DNA of 64,000 nucleotides from Silene latifolia (GCF_048544455.1 NC_133534.1:123714269-123778268), one strand, 5' to 3'. Positions 46,435 through 59,788 are shown, numbered from the stretch's first letter. The notes: generated from the sequence alone by a model not told the origin. Numbers and translations: made by a program.

Positions 46435-48734
46435 TGGAAACCATTTTGAAAAGAGATTTGAGTTCGATGTGAAAGTACGTGGTGGGAAGTTCGTTAATAA
46501 AACACCCACGCACGCCCGTTGTAAACAACAACCTCTACTAATGGATTACGATAGCTAATCGGAAAAGACTATGATCGTTGTATAAAAGTGCAAACACTCC
46601 TTTTGATCCTAGCATGTGTGTTTAGTTTCTAATCGTTTAATGCAATTTAAACTACTTTGTCCAAGTTGTTTTAGCATGCGAGATTGATTTAAAATAAAAA
46701 CGCAAACAAAGAGAGGGATAAAAAGGCTTACGCTTAGCATAAGATAGATTAACATACGGTTAAGGTTAGTATACAAATGACGTGCTAAATTGATACAAAG
46801 TACATGTTAAGCACTTTCGAAAAAACAGTACAACATGGAAACTTTAAGTCGAGCTTTTGAATGTGCAAACGAAGTCCAATAAGGGGGTTCATTGACTTTT
46901 TGGAATCGTGGAAGTGTAGATTTAGCAAATATGGTTAGAAGGGTGGTCAATGATTGCTCCATGGTTGGTCAAATGGGCCGTGAACATGTGCTGGTCAAGA
47001 GGGTGCTTAACAGGAATTCTAGATTCATGGTTTTGGTCAAGGGGTCTTTCAATGATTATTTAACGGAGTTACGGTGGTCCTATTAGTCTGAAACTTGGTA
47101 CAGTCCTAGTTCGTAGTGTAAGGATGAATGTGGTTGGATTGACCATGGTGGGAGTTGGCGTTAAGGTGTTGTTTCTAGGGGAGGAACACGGGCTGGTCGC
47201 GAGTTCATTCACGGTTGAAAACAGGGGGTAATTGCTACATTCATTAACATGCTTCCTATCTATGCTACGTCATCACTATTAATCTAAGTCAATTTACTAA
47301 CGGAATTTACATGCTAAACTAAGTCATAAAGCTTGATAAGCGACCGAATGAAACTAATCCATGCTACTCAATTTACATGATCATACTACCGGATTAGAGT
47401 AGTGATTTACATGTGGGATATGATGCTAATGATGATGATAAACGAGAGATACAACATGGCGAAAGGGAGGAATTAACGAGACAAATAAACGATAAAAAAC
47501 ATGTTACAAATTAAATAAAGGAAAGACGGAGTTAGTAAAAGGCGTTATTACACCCTCAACTTACGTGTATGAGACAGGACGCCTAACTCGGAGTTGATAT
47601 CGATCTCAAAATGTGCTTAAGTTGACAGAAGGTACGACTTTTCTAGTCGGTTTTTCGAAATATGGGTGCTTGTTTGCGACGGTCTTTACTGAGGTCGTTG
47701 GAGGGTCAAACGATAACGAAAATTCGATTTCATGGATGTTTCGGAATCGTGAGACTACAAAGTTTGTGAATATAGAAAGATTTTGTGTTTAGATCGTCCT
47801 AAGAGGTGCTAAAATGGATGAGAACAGGCCTGGTTCGCGTGCTCTGTTTATCGCAAAACAGGGGATGTTTCTCGTGGTTTTGTGCGTCTATTTTGGCTCG
47901 ATTTTCTAGGGTTCTAACGTTGGTTTGCAGGTGATAATGGGAGGTGTTCATGTCTCCTGTGAAGGGTGTAGGTAATGGGGTATATATAGGAGAGAAATAG
48001 GGTGCAAATGTAGGGTTTTAGAGGAGGTGTAGCAGTTGGGCTCGGGTGGTGTTGCTGCTGGTTTCGTGAGTTTTCTAGGGTTTGGAGAGTGGGTTTCTTG
48101 AGGGTTAAGGCATGAGAATATGGGGATGGATAGGAGGTAGTTTGGTCTTGGTTTGTGTAGTTGGTAGATGCGAGTTTTGGGCTAAAAAGGAGCGGGTTTG
48201 GTGATGAGAAATTGAACGGTGTTGGGCTATTTTGTGTGGACTGGTTGGAGCTCAAAAATGGCTGGTATTGAGCTGGGTTTTGGCTAGTTTTTGCATGGGA
48301 AATAGGGCCTAAGGATAGGTCAGTGGACTAGGTGAAAGTCGGGTTTAAATCGGATTAAAAATCGTCGTTTAAAATCGCTTTGAAAACTCATTTTAAAACG
48401 AATAAACAAGCGATAAATAATCCAAAAAAACTCGAAAATATGAAATTATTTGATTAAAAATCATATGTTCAAAAATGCATCTCATTTAAAATCAAATTGT
48501 TAAAAATATTATTTTTCTAATAAACTTTTAAATTAGACTTAAATAAATAAAACATTAAAGACCTTATAAAAATTAATCAAAAGAAAGACACTTTTATTCG
48601 ATCTATATCATCAATCGAACTCCATTGATCTCGTCAGTTGGATTTTACCCCGCTCATACATTAACGTCCTATCATAATCGGGTGTTTTGCGGGAGTTTTA
48701 TAAATGCCAGTATCGTGACGGATACGGGTATCTA
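46435..48734 (-). repeat. LTR of a Tat/Retand-like Gypsy element, reverse strand
   Basis: On the minus strand it begins TGTAGATACCCGTATCCG, directly preceded by the PPT AGTCAAAGTGGGGGCTC (48735-48751), so the right edge is firm. The left edge is estimated at a TGG near 46435. Length about 2.3 kb. Contains the block AATAAAACACCCACGCACGCC near 46497. No gene; the 113-codon frame at 47914-48255 has low-complexity composition. Confidence 0.65.
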
Positions 48735-49045
48735 CAGAGCCCCCACTTTGACTGAGGCTTGGACAAGGCGAAAGTCAAAGTATACCCCAAGTTCAATGAC
48801 CTGAAGATTCTGCGGGTCGTTTATAGTCCATTAGACTTGCGTACATAAGCCCGCCAGCCATAAGCAGAGATCATACCTAAAACACGGTTCTGGAGCCTCA
48901 AACTTGTGAATGTGCTACTAGCCAGTTAATATCAAACTGATTGCTTTATGTGTACTGGGTGAATGAGCCTACTATTTGAAAACAAAGCCTGGTGCTGGTG
49001 AACGAAAATATCCCAAAAAGGGACATATCGTTCGAAGGTCTTATC

Positions 49046-49225
49046 GACCTGCTGGTGCTTATTGCTGGAAGGTTCGCGGACATGCTGGTGCTTATTGCTG
49101 AAAGGTTCACTGACATGCTGGTGCTTATTGTTGGAAGGTTCGCGGACCTGCTGGTGCTTATTGCTGGAAGATTCATTAACCTGCTGGTCCTTATTATTGG
49201 AAGGTTCGCTGACCTGCTGGTGCTT
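49046..49225. repeat. 33-bp minisatellite, about 5.5 copies
   Basis: Unit GACCTGCTGGTGCTTATTGC plus TGGAAGGTTCGCG. 33 bp is 11 codons, so frames stay open across it on both strands (e.g. LLVLIAGRFAD repeated). Units differ at several positions. Confidence 0.9.
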
Positions 49226-49654
49226 AGAGAATGCGATCCATAGCTCAGTATGTCGAGCTACTCATGGAACCCCATTTGCTTCTTTTGACATAACCCCTAG
49301 CTCAGTATGTCGAGCTGCTTACGTGTGACGGCTAGATGTGAGAAACTTGTGGATTGAATTTGCTTTATCGGGCTCACAGAGCCCGCCAGTTGAAAATGGG
49401 TTCTAAAACGAAATGTTTTAGAGCCCCAGTTGATTGTTGATATCTTGGTGATGCCATTGGGTGTACAAACCTATTAGCAAAGGTGCTTTGGTTCTACAAA
49501 TATACCTGTAACAAACTAGTACAGTACTATACAAAGTAAAAATACTTCACATAGTTAAATCACATAGCATATTTGAAGATTAAATTTGATTTGATTTTTC
49601 GAAAGTCAAGATTATCGAAAAAAGGTTGGTTGTTTTGAAATCGTTGAAATTCAA

Positions 49655-49970
49655 AAGACTTGTATTTGAATTTGAAAGATGCTTGAAATTTGAATTTGAA
49701 AATTGACAGATTTGAATTTGATTTGAAATGAGGTTTGAATTTTGAATTTGAAAGTTGAAAGATTTTAATTAGATTTGAAATTAGCCTTGAATATTGAATT
49801 TGAAAGTTGAAATATTTGAATTTGATTTAAAATGAGCCTTGAATTTTGAATTTGAATGTTGAAAGATTTGAATTTCATTTGAAATTAGGCTTGAATTTTG
49901 AATTTGAAAGTTGAAAGATTTGAATTTGATTTGAAATGAGGCTTGAATTTATGATTTTCGAACGTTGACT
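49655..49970. repeat. 52-bp AT-rich tandem repeat, about 5-6 copies
   Basis: Successive units start near 49709, 49761, 49813, 49865 and 49917, exactly 52 bp apart. Unit begins GATTTGAATTTGATTTGAAA. Nested inside each unit is the shorter TTTGAATTTGA word. Confidence 0.85.
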
Positions 49971-50461
49971 TTGACTTGGTTGATTTGAAATTCGAGAGAC
50001 CGGAGGACTCTTGATGACTCGGGTACTTGACATATGAAGTTGACCGGGGTTGACTCGAATTAGGACAGACTCCTAAGTGTGTATGAACCTTAGCAAAGAT
50101 GATTGATAGACGACGTGAATCAAAAGTGGAAAGGTATCATAACTCCCAAGCGAGTCTTTCTTGGAGCGCAGACCATATCAAGTTGAACATCTTTGCCAAC
50201 ACTATCAAATAAAGCTCATTTTAAAACCTGAAAAATCTAGATCCTCATCCTAGCCTAAATCGAATACTAAGACTGACTCGGTTGAAGGTGGCTTGATTCG
50301 GACTTGATTAAGACCCGTATGAAATTGACAAGATGAAATAGTGGATGGTGGGAGGATTGAATCCCTTATTCTAAAGGACTGCCTACGTATTCACGTGGAG
50401 TGAAATCAAATCCGCCGTAATTCAATGAGGTGCATAAAATTGGTGTTTTGTTGTTTGTGCG

Positions 50462-51715
50462 TGAAGGAAAAGTAGATCTATATACTTACATATTCATATA
50501 CGTTATAATTTAATTTGTCATAAAATTAATGATTGATCTTATGCATGCAAACATTAAAACAAAATAAGGAAGAAACATCCATTCTTACATTGGATTTTCG
50601 GTTCAAATGGGCACAAGAGAGATCACCTTTCTCTCTTGTTCTTGAGCTTTTCTTTTGGATGAACAAAGACCCAAGTGTAGGATCTCTCCCAAGGATTTAT
50701 ACCCAAAGCTTTCTCTTAATTAAAATTAATATTATAGTTACTAGTATAATATTAATCGTGTAGAAAATTGACCCAAAAATATTATAAAACACTAAATATT
50801 TTCGGTTTTTGGGAGAAGGAAGAATGGGAGCTTTTTATCTCTCTAAAACTCAAAGAATTAGAAATAATGAAGAATGAATTAATCACACAAAACATTTTGT
50901 GTATATTAGATAAAATAAGAGGAAAAACTCTAAAAAACCGGGTGGTAGGGGGGCATTAAGGGAGCCAATGCATGCACTTGTTTATCTTCACAAGGTAAAC
51001 CAGGGTTGCATGGCTACTAAAGCAAGTAATCATTATGTTTTCCACTTATAATGTAAACACAATATTTAGCTTAAAACCCCTCTTAATTTCGGTACATTAG
51101 ATAATATGGATTCCATATTATTTTTGTCAATTTGTCAATATGTCACATGTCATATGTTACATAAATTGCTATGTATTTTTAACATATTAAAAATCAACGT
51201 ATTAATAAAAATACGTCATATACAAAAATCGACTTTAGTAATTCATAATTACTTGTACCAAAATATTTCTCCAATTATAAATCACAATAAATTGTATTTA
51301 TAATAATTCATTCAATTTAATTGTTTCTTTAAACAATAATTTCATCTGAGTAATAATACAATTCGATTACTCAGTCCGTATCTCATTTAATCAAATTCCA
51401 ATGTGATACGTAAATTTTACTTCCAAAATCGTCCGTCAATTTTCAAGTAATTTAATTAACTCGTAACGTTATACGATTAATTAAATGATCAATTAAGAGT
51501 GTTGCCCTATAGGTATGACCTAGGGGGTCAACTGATCACCACCGTCGCACGACAGTAATGTCAAACTTTAGTCAGCCAATCATTACCGATATATGTTGAT
51601 CAGTTGACAATAAAAAATACTTCCCAATTGTATTCTTTATAATGAGATTTAAACATGTGATCATCATGATCAACAGTCGTGATCGCATTATTGTCAGAGG
51701 ACACATATTCCAACA
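50462..51715 (-). repeat. 3' LTR of right Copia
   Basis: 1254 bp; minus strand TGTTGGAATATGTGTCC...CTTTTCCTTCA. Confidence 0.93.
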
Positions 51716-51740
51716 ATCTCCCACTTGTCCTCGACAAGTG
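51716..51740 (-). promoter_or_regulatory. Hairpin plus polypurine tract of right Copia
   Basis: Minus strand CACTTGTC-GAG-GACAAGTG (51722-51740) runs into PPT GACAAGTGGGAGAT next to the LTR, identical to 42791-42815. Confidence 0.7.
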
Positions 51741-54676
51741 TGCGTCACCAATTTTCTTGTCCTATTATTATCTCCTACTCAATGCAAGGTGTCTTTCAGG
51801 TCGTACTTGCAAGTGATCATATCGAGAGTAGTTTCCTCGATCTGGAGAATAACTGATTGACCGGACTTATCTATCATAGATACTTTCCGAGCGTGGCCAC
51901 ACATTTCCAGTTCATTACTCCTCGAGTGGCCCTGAGATATTGTTATAACCCTGACTTGGGGTGGATAATTCCTATCGCACTCATTCCCTTCGACTAGCCA
52001 CAGCCATCATAACCCAAAATATGCCCATTTGACCCCATTTAAGGTTGTAGTAACACAAATCAAAGTTAATCTGAAACTGTGCCATCTTAGGCGAATAGTC
52101 TTTAGTCAAAAGAATCGACTCATTTGAATACTATAGCAGCTCTCGCCACCACAAGGCTATATAAATTTGCCAGAACTCTATAAGCGGTCATTAGGCCCGA
52201 CAAAATGTTCCTAACAGTCTGCCTATGTGATCGACTAGTCATCTCACATGACTCTATGGCACTTGAACTTGCCATCAATCGCATCACACTCTATTCACTT
52301 CGAGACGTCACCTCATGTAAGTAACTATGGGCAAATACAATGTTAATCCATGTTCACTTTAACGGCGTTCAATTGTCTCCACAACCCGTTTGGATATAAC
52401 AATGTACAAGGTGAGTTAATAATAACTCAAACGACAAATGTCGACATCACACTCGGGTAGTCAATATCATATTACAACCTTGTGATGTATATCGTAAGTG
52501 TAAACACTTATTGATTGCGATAGAAGTTTAACATATCATGTGTCCATGTGTTCAAACTTCTTATAATCGCATTTTCCTTTACATTCATGTTCTCTCTCAT
52601 AGCATGAATCTTACCAAGTACACATCAAGGTTCCCGACCTCGGTTTTGGTTCTTTATCTTGAAAGAACTTCCTTATAGATTATCACATAACCAACGAATT
52701 TGTGGTGAATGATATAACTTGTACTGATCAAGTACTCCATCCACACACAATGCACTAGGTACATGTTTTGTAGAGTCTTGCAACAATTTGTCAAGATTAT
52801 TAGCCTAGCACTTCTTACAAGTCCTAGCTTAGTTAGGAAAGATTAGTTTTGAGTAACTTCTTATTCAACTAAGTATCTTTCTAATAACCTCTTATCTCTC
52901 CTTTTGATTTGAAAAGTTAGGATTTCCATAAATCTTTACGTGTGTTCGAACATTCTATAATATGTGCAACCTCTTAACACATAATAGAGTATTCCGTCAA
53001 ACACCGAAATCGCTCATCGGATTCTACTTGAGAATTGATGATGTTTCTATTATGGCTTACCAATGAATCATCATGCTCTTATGCATATGATTCACTATTG
53101 GACATGTTCATGATTATTCTAATTGCGGAAACATTAGTTACTAATAATCATGAGATCAACCATTCATAGGTTCAATGAACGGCTACGACTGCTAATGGCA
53201 ATTCCATTTTCATCTATATGAATAACCTATGTGTATGTTGATATGATGTGTATTTCTTAATACTAATCCAATATTTCTTGTCGTAATTGGATACATCATA
53301 GTCCAAATTCATCCAGATTTGAAAACTCAAAAACATCCTCTATGAAGGAAGGTGTTAGCTCGTCATTCTTTAATGAGTGGTGAGTTGTAAACATTCAAAG
53401 GATGATAGCTCCCACTAAATTCCATGTCTTCACATGATAATTTCCTAACTCCCACTCAATTCCACATATTTCGAAATTGACTTCTCAATCGAAACTTTTC
53501 AAGAATTGAAATATAAATTGCATTGCCAAGTTATTAAGATAAAACCATATATGTTCCCATCATATCCCTTCAAAATACCTATTTCGAAGAGGTCTCATTT
53601 TAACCTTACGTAAAGAGATTTTAAATCTCTAACACACTCATGTCATAATGATGTTTAGCAATGTCATTATTCAAATATAAATAATATCTAGAACACGTCC
53701 TTTGAAATACCATTTCGTAAGGAGGTTTAACCATTTCATAATGAGGTTAAGCAATGCCATTTGCGTGGTTAAAACTTGGCCATTGAAGATATCGGTATAT
53801 CAATCTTTGCAACTCGATCATAACTAGTATGTTACTATGATTCATTTAGGCTCTTAAGTAAATCTCAAGGTTGAAACTATTGGTCAAAATTTATCATATA
53901 GAACTTAGTCAAAAACTTGTTAAGACTTTACATTAGTCATTTTTCTTCCAAAAGTTTCTTTTGGTCTCCTCGTGTAGTTATCATAAGAATATGTTCTTTC
54001 GATTACTTCACTTGGTCTCTTTTGTCATATAGAACTTACTTGAGACCATAGATCTCATTTATTTGGTATACTATGTAAATAGATATACCTTCATTCAAAT
54101 CATTCTTTCTTGCGTAGATCTTCATTTACACAAGTACACAATTTTTATCTTGTCTCGTATGTTGTGTCCTCATTTTTCTCCCACTCTATCTTTAGAATAA
54201 ATACACTATAGATTCAAAGATAGCATATGAGACACAAATAATGATGTTGAAGTTATAAGGAGAACTATCTCATAGATTGACTAATAGTTTTAGATTTCAT
54301 ATGTGTACTTGGTGATTGACATACCTTTAAGAGAGTTCATAGACTCAAAATCGCTTTATAAATGATCATACACAAGCCTTAAGCATGTGGACATATAATG
54401 AAACCCGTCATTATATTTGTCTATTAGATCACTTTAAGTTATATGTTTCTAAGAACAAACATTTAAACATGAATTTTAGAACAAAAGGATAAAATGATAA
54501 AACGGGTGACTTGGGTTGCAAACCAAGTCACCATTATCCAAATACAACCCATTATCCAAAATACCTTTCCATGTCGAACACGGAAACTTAAGGTTCTAAA
54601 ATCCAAGACATAATTTAAAATAAGACAATGAAAAGCAAAGCTCCATGAAAGCTATCCCTAGCTTCTTGATGGTTTC
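51741..54676 (-). pseudogene. 3' module and decayed pol relic of right Copia
   Basis: No long frame. 51741-52400 is the conserved Copia 3' module. 52400-54676 matches the pol relic of inner Copia in reverse, e.g. the block around 53100-53220 pairs with 41345-41480. No working enzyme domain. Confidence 0.65.
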
Positions 54677-55702
54677 TCATGCTTGTTTTTCCTTTCCCTT
54701 GGCTTTGCTTGGTGGAGGCCCTATTTACAATAAAAAAGGGAGATACATTATCACAACTTTGCATCATAATACCATATTTGAATTAGAAACATAAAAGAAG
54801 GATAGTCATTTACCTACTGGAGTGATCTTTCCAGCCTTAATATCACCAAGGTATTTGGAACAATTTCTTTTCCAATGTCCCATACCATTACAATAATGGC
54901 ATTTATCAAGAGGACCCTTCTTGATTTTTGAAGTGTTAGCTTCACAAGTCTTAGCTTTGGTGAATGTGGGAGCTTGCTTTTTACCCTTCCTCCCATTCTT
55001 CTTGAATTTCTCTTTACTCTTAGTGCTTATGTTAAGCACATCCTAGGGTGGGTTCACATTTAACCCCATGTCCCTTTCGGCTTGCACAAGTAACTTGTGC
55101 AATTGTTCAAGAGACACATCCTTGTCTTGCATGTTAAAATTCACCCGGAATTGAACATACGCTTTCACTTTGGACAAGGAGTGTAGAATCCTATCTACAA
55201 TGAGTTCTTTGAGGATTTCAACCTTTTGAATCTTCAAGGTCTCGACAAGCTCCATGAGTTTGAGCACATGAGGGCTAACCTTTTGGCCCTCTTTGAAGTC
55301 GAGATCAAAGAATGCCGCGGCCGCCTCATATTGGACGATCCGCGGAGTTTGTGAAAACATTGTCACAAGCTTGGAGTAAATCTCATTAGCATTGCCCATT
55401 TTAAAGGCTCTCCTTTGGAGGTCCGCCTCCATCGCAAATATCAAGACATTTTTCATTGCGGCGGACTCCTTTTGGTAAGCCTCATATGCTTCCCTAGTGG
55501 CGGCGGTCGACCTAGTAGTAGGTTCGGGTGGAGAGGCCTCGGTAAGGTAACGAAGCTTGTCGTCACCTTGGGCGGCCAATTTGAGTTGGGCATCCCAATC
55601 GGAGAAATTTGACCCATTCTTTTCAAGTTTACATCGATCCATGAAGGATCGGAGCCAAGAAGTATTAGCGAGAGGCGTGGCGTTTGGTGTTGGTGTTGCC
55701 AT
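54677..55702 (-). pseudogene. gag: Right Copia gag, two exons, one in-frame stop
   Basis: ATG at 55702 (MATPTPNATPLANTSWLRSF) opens 219 codons with the full Copia Gag core (KNVLIFAMEADLQRRA, KVSPHVLKLMELVETLK, HSLSKVKAYVQFRVNFNMQD) to TAG 55043-55045. The same frame then continues (DVLNISTKSKEKFKK) through a basic stretch and zinc knuckle CHYCNGMGHWKRNC to AGKITPVG. Intron 54721-54813 is inferred; the last exon encodes PPPSKAKGKEKQA and ends at TGA 54677-54679. Relative to inner Copia gag the protein is clearly diverged yet keeps knuckle, splice sites, phase and tail. One nonsense change is the only visible break. Confidence 0.82.
54721..54813 (-). other. Predicted spliceosomal intron in right Copia gag (93 bp)
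   Basis: Minus strand donor CAGTAG|GTAAATG, acceptor TTTTTTATTGTAAATAG|GG. Same phase and exon borders as 39697-39784; the interiors have diverged more than the splice sites. Confidence 0.65.
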
Positions 55703-57968
55703 TTGTTATGAGAAAAAGAAGTGGTCTATAAAACAAAATATAAGGAGTAAAACAAATGTCGTTTTAATAATAATACTCGTAAAATGTATGATTTAAACAA
55801 GTTTTATGCATTTTTCTAGTGACCTCTACCCAACTAGACAAATGATTCCAATACCCAAATTCATATCAACTTAGGCACGGGGTAGCCGATGAAACCTTTA
55901 TAAATATAACTCGGTGGATTAACCTTTTAATCGATTCTACTTTTAGAACTCTTGGGCGATAAAATTACTCTAATGTTTATCTATAGCCCAAAACACATCA
56001 ACAAGGGCACGGGGTAGCCGATGAAACCCTTATCAATAACTTTTGTTGAGTTCAATCCAAATTTCGAATAAATGTGTCCATTATCCAAACCCACATTAAC
56101 TTAGGCACGGGGTAGCCGATGAAACCCTTATCAACATGAATTCGGTGGATAGACATTTATCACCCACTTCCCCTACGTAACAAGGTTTGTACCCCGGGGT
56201 AGCCGAGTGCACTCCCTCGCGAAATAGGTTTTCATGGTTTCTACTATTTGGTAAGGCTATGTCTCAATTGATTGTTTTAGCGAGAGGTCATGTCAATTCA
56301 TTATCTATCACGTTTTAAGTGAACTAAAGCGGTGAACTACGATAATTTTAATTGACACGGTCGATTAACTCGATGAAAGAAGATGCATGTTTTAGTTATG
56401 GCGATTTAGCGATGCATGCGACATAAAATAAAATGCAAGCATAAAAACAAATAAATCCTAGTATGGCCTTTCCTAAAATAGAAAAACTATTTAACTATTA
56501 CATATTCGGAAACCAACTCCATTGGTCCCTTGAACTTCGGTTGTGACACGCATCTCGAGATAACACCGTCTTTATGTATCGCCATTCTTGAAGAAGTCCG
56601 TCTTTGGGAACTCCGGAATGAATAAAATTACATAATAAATTACATAATTTCCTATTATACATTTATAACTAAAATAAAATAAATCTATTAAATTACAAAA
56701 CGGTGATACGAGATCACAATAAAATTACAACCGAATCGATATTCCCATACATTTCGGGAAATACCAATTAAAATCTAAGGCCATACTAAGTAAAATTACA
56801 TAATTCAAAAAATTACATAAATTAAAATTATGACAATCATAAAGAAAAAAGCAGCATTATAATATGTATGAACATGCTCAATTTTATGCTAAATCGCCTT
56901 TAATTAGCCAATATCGTATATTACTCGGTTTTTACGGATTTGCGGGATTTCAACATTTTATAATCACAAAAATTACATAAATTCATATTTATGCATAAGT
57001 TAATTACCCTAACCTCTTAGGACTCAAAATTTAGTCTTCATTAATTATTTGATCATAATTAACTCATATTTATAAAATTGTTCATTAATGGACTAAAAAT
57101 TACAAAAATATGCTATAAACTTCAAATAAATCACAAAATTTGAAATAAATTCAAAATTTGAAATTTAAACTCATGAACATTCTGGAAAAATACCATGACA
57201 CTCATAATGTTCAAAACCTTAGGTCAAAAATTTCGAAATTTTTCCGGAAAAACAATGTTGCGGTTTATCGGTTTTTAATAAAATAATCATAAAAACATGG
57301 GAAAAATTATATTCATTAACTTTTCAATTTTAGATCTGAAAAAGATAATAAAATGCAACATATAACGTTTTTCCTTAGTCATAGATTATGTTTTATTAAT
57401 TTTTCACTAATAATGTCAATATTTATTCTATTTTTCTTCAAAAATCCATAAATCATGCAAAAAGACTTCATTATAGCCCATTATTTTACACACATCTTTT
57501 AAAATTGCATGTGACAACATACTAAATTTCTATGACCAGATTCGAAATTTATCTCATATTAACCTATTTTTCACCTAAATCCGAATTTAATAATGAAAAA
57601 TCCATTTTTCAAGCATAACAAGTCCAAAAATTATGAAAATTTACAGGTTATCTCAAAATAATATATTTGACAACATATCCAAAAATCACTGGAAAATTCG
57701 AAGTATAGCTAATTTTAGACCGAAAATGACATTTTTACTCATAAAATCACATTTAAATGCCATTATTGTATAATATGAACAATAAAAATCCGTAAATTTA
57801 ACCAAAATATCCTAAAACATTTTAGGACCAGAAATTTTAACATGCATGAATTAATTTCGTGATATATCATAATAACACAAATTTTACAAGTTTTATATGT
57901 TAATCTTTATAACTCGGAAAAACTTTTAACCGATTTGCATGCAAACAACCATGGCTCTTGATACCGAT
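55703..57968 (-). other. Leader and primer site of right Copia
   Basis: About 2.25 kb without a gene, collinear with 29345-31439 and 36670-38793. The primer site at 57954-57967 reads TCGGTATCAAGAGC on the minus strand, one A longer than TGGTATCAGAGC. Three copies of GGCACGGGGTAGCCGATGAAACC-type sequence lie at 55875-56125. Confidence 0.7.
55870..56125. repeat. GGCACGGGGTAGCCGATGAAAC short direct repeat, three copies
   Basis: Copies near 55873, 56008 and 56105, plus a shorter GGGGTAGCCGAG near 56197. The single corresponding site in inner Copia reads GAATCGGCTCACCGTGCCC (reverse sense) near 38608. Confidence 0.7.
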
Positions 57969-59240
57969 TGAAGGAAAAGTAGATCTATATACTTACATAT
58001 TCATATATGTTATAATTTAATTTGTCATAAAATTAATGATTGATCTTATGCATGCAAACATTAAAACAAAATAAGGAAGAAACATCCATTCTTACATTGG
58101 ATTTTCGGTTCAAATGGGCACAAGAGAGATCACCTTTCTCTCTTGTTCTTGAGCTTTCCTTTTGGATGAACAAAGACCCAAGTGTAGGATCTCTCCCAAG
58201 GATTTATACCCAAAGCTTTCTCTTAATTAAAATTAATATTATAGTTACTAGTATAATATTAATCTTGTAGAAAATTGACCCAAAAATATTATAAAACACT
58301 TAATATTTTCGGTTTTTGGGAGAAGGAAGAATGGGAGCTTTTTATCTCTCTAAAACTCAAAGAATTAGAAATAATGAAGAATGAATTAATCACACAAAAC
58401 ATTTTGTGTATATTAGATAAAATAAGAGGAAAAACCAAATGGTTTTTCCTCTCTCAAAAACCGGGTGGTAGGGGGGGCATTAAGGGAGCCAATGCATGCA
58501 CTTGTTTATCTTCACAAGGTAAACTAGGGTTGCATGGCTACTAAAGCAAGTAATCATTATGTTTTCCACTTATAATGTAAACACAATATTTAGCTTAAAA
58601 CCCCTCTTAATTTCGGTACATTAGATAATATGGATTCCATATTATTTTTGTCAATTTGTCAATATGTCACATGTCATATGTTACATAAATTTGCTATGTA
58701 TTTTTAACATATTAAAAATCAACGTATTAATAAAAATACGTCATATACAAAAATCGACTTTAGTAATTCATAATTACTTGTACCAAAATATTTCTCCAAT
58801 TATAAATCACAATAAATTGTATTTATAATAATTCATTCAATTTAATTGTTTCTTTAAACAATAATTTCATCTGAGTAATAATACAATTCGATTACTCAGA
58901 CAGTATCTCATTTAATCAAATTTCAATGTGATACGTAAATTTTACTTCCAAAATCGTCCGTCAATTTTCAAGTAATTTAATTAACTCGTAACGTTATACG
59001 ATTAATTAAATGATCAATTAAGAGTGTTGCCCTATAGGTATGACCTAGGGGGTCAACTGATCACCACCGTCGCACGACCGTAATGTCAAACTCTAGTCAG
59101 CCAATCATTACCGATATATGTTGATCAGTTGACAGTAAAAAATACTTCCCAATTGTATTCTTTATAATGAGTTTTAAACATGTGATCATCATGATCAACA
59201 GTCGTGATCGCATTATTGTCGGAGGACACATATTCCAACA
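57969..59240 (-). repeat. 5' LTR of right Copia
   Basis: 1272 bp; minus strand TGTTGGAATATGTGTCC...TTCCTTCA; longer than its partner by a short insertion near 58435-58460. Confidence 0.93.
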
Positions 59241-59751
59241 GTGCGTACACACCCAGAGGTTTCACCTAAGGTATTATGTTGTATTCTGTTCTAGCCTGCA
59301 AGGTACCGTTAAATCCCATATCTGGGGTTGGTGTAAAAGGCTTGGATGCTTTGGGATGTGGAGCTTGGTAATAAGGGGTTTGAATGGTGAACCATCACTC
59401 TGAAGGTTTGTTTTGTCGTGCTTAGGCCAATGGGTTATGGCTGCTGATGCGGCTTGAAATGGTATCTCGGGTTTGATGGAACCTGAGTGCAAATGGGATG
59501 GAAAATGATGCGGGTTCAAATTTGCATGTATGGACCCTAAAGCTTGGGTGTAATGACACAAGCTAGATGAATCCTCAGAAATCCGGACTATTTCCCTATG
59601 ACTGTCTCGAGAAGGCCTTAGGGGTGTAAAGGTTACTAATGGTACTAACTGACCGTTTTGGCTTTGCCTCTTGAGTTTTGATCCCGAATGCTTGATATTG
59701 ACTTTTTGGCTTCTACAACTTTTGCATTTGCTTTCTTTCTTTTGCTTTTTG

Positions 59752-59788
<37 letters not shown>

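Larger units (their letters stand above)
48735..50461 (-). mobile_element. Internal 3' region of Tat/Retand-like element
   Basis: Runs from the PPT (48735-48751) to the Copia insertion at 50462; it ends with the TSD GTGCG (50457-50461). No domain recognised. It contains two minisatellites (49046-49225 and about 49650-49970). It resumes at 59241. Confidence 0.6.
50462..59240 (-). mobile_element. Right Ty1/Copia element, gag-only, complete with TSD, reverse strand
   Basis: LTRs 50462-51715 and 57969-59240; TSD GTGCG at 50457-50461 and 59241-59245; 8779 bp, nearly the length of inner Copia (8772 bp). Same layout: leader, intron-containing gag, decayed pol, 3' module, hairpin-PPT. Interrupts the Tat/Retand-like element. 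Confidence 0.95.

Noticed and set aside
47914..48255. 113-codon minus-strand frame in the Tat-like LTR
   Set aside because: Ser/Pro/Thr/Asn-rich translation of biased DNA with no domain; LTR context makes a gene unlikely.
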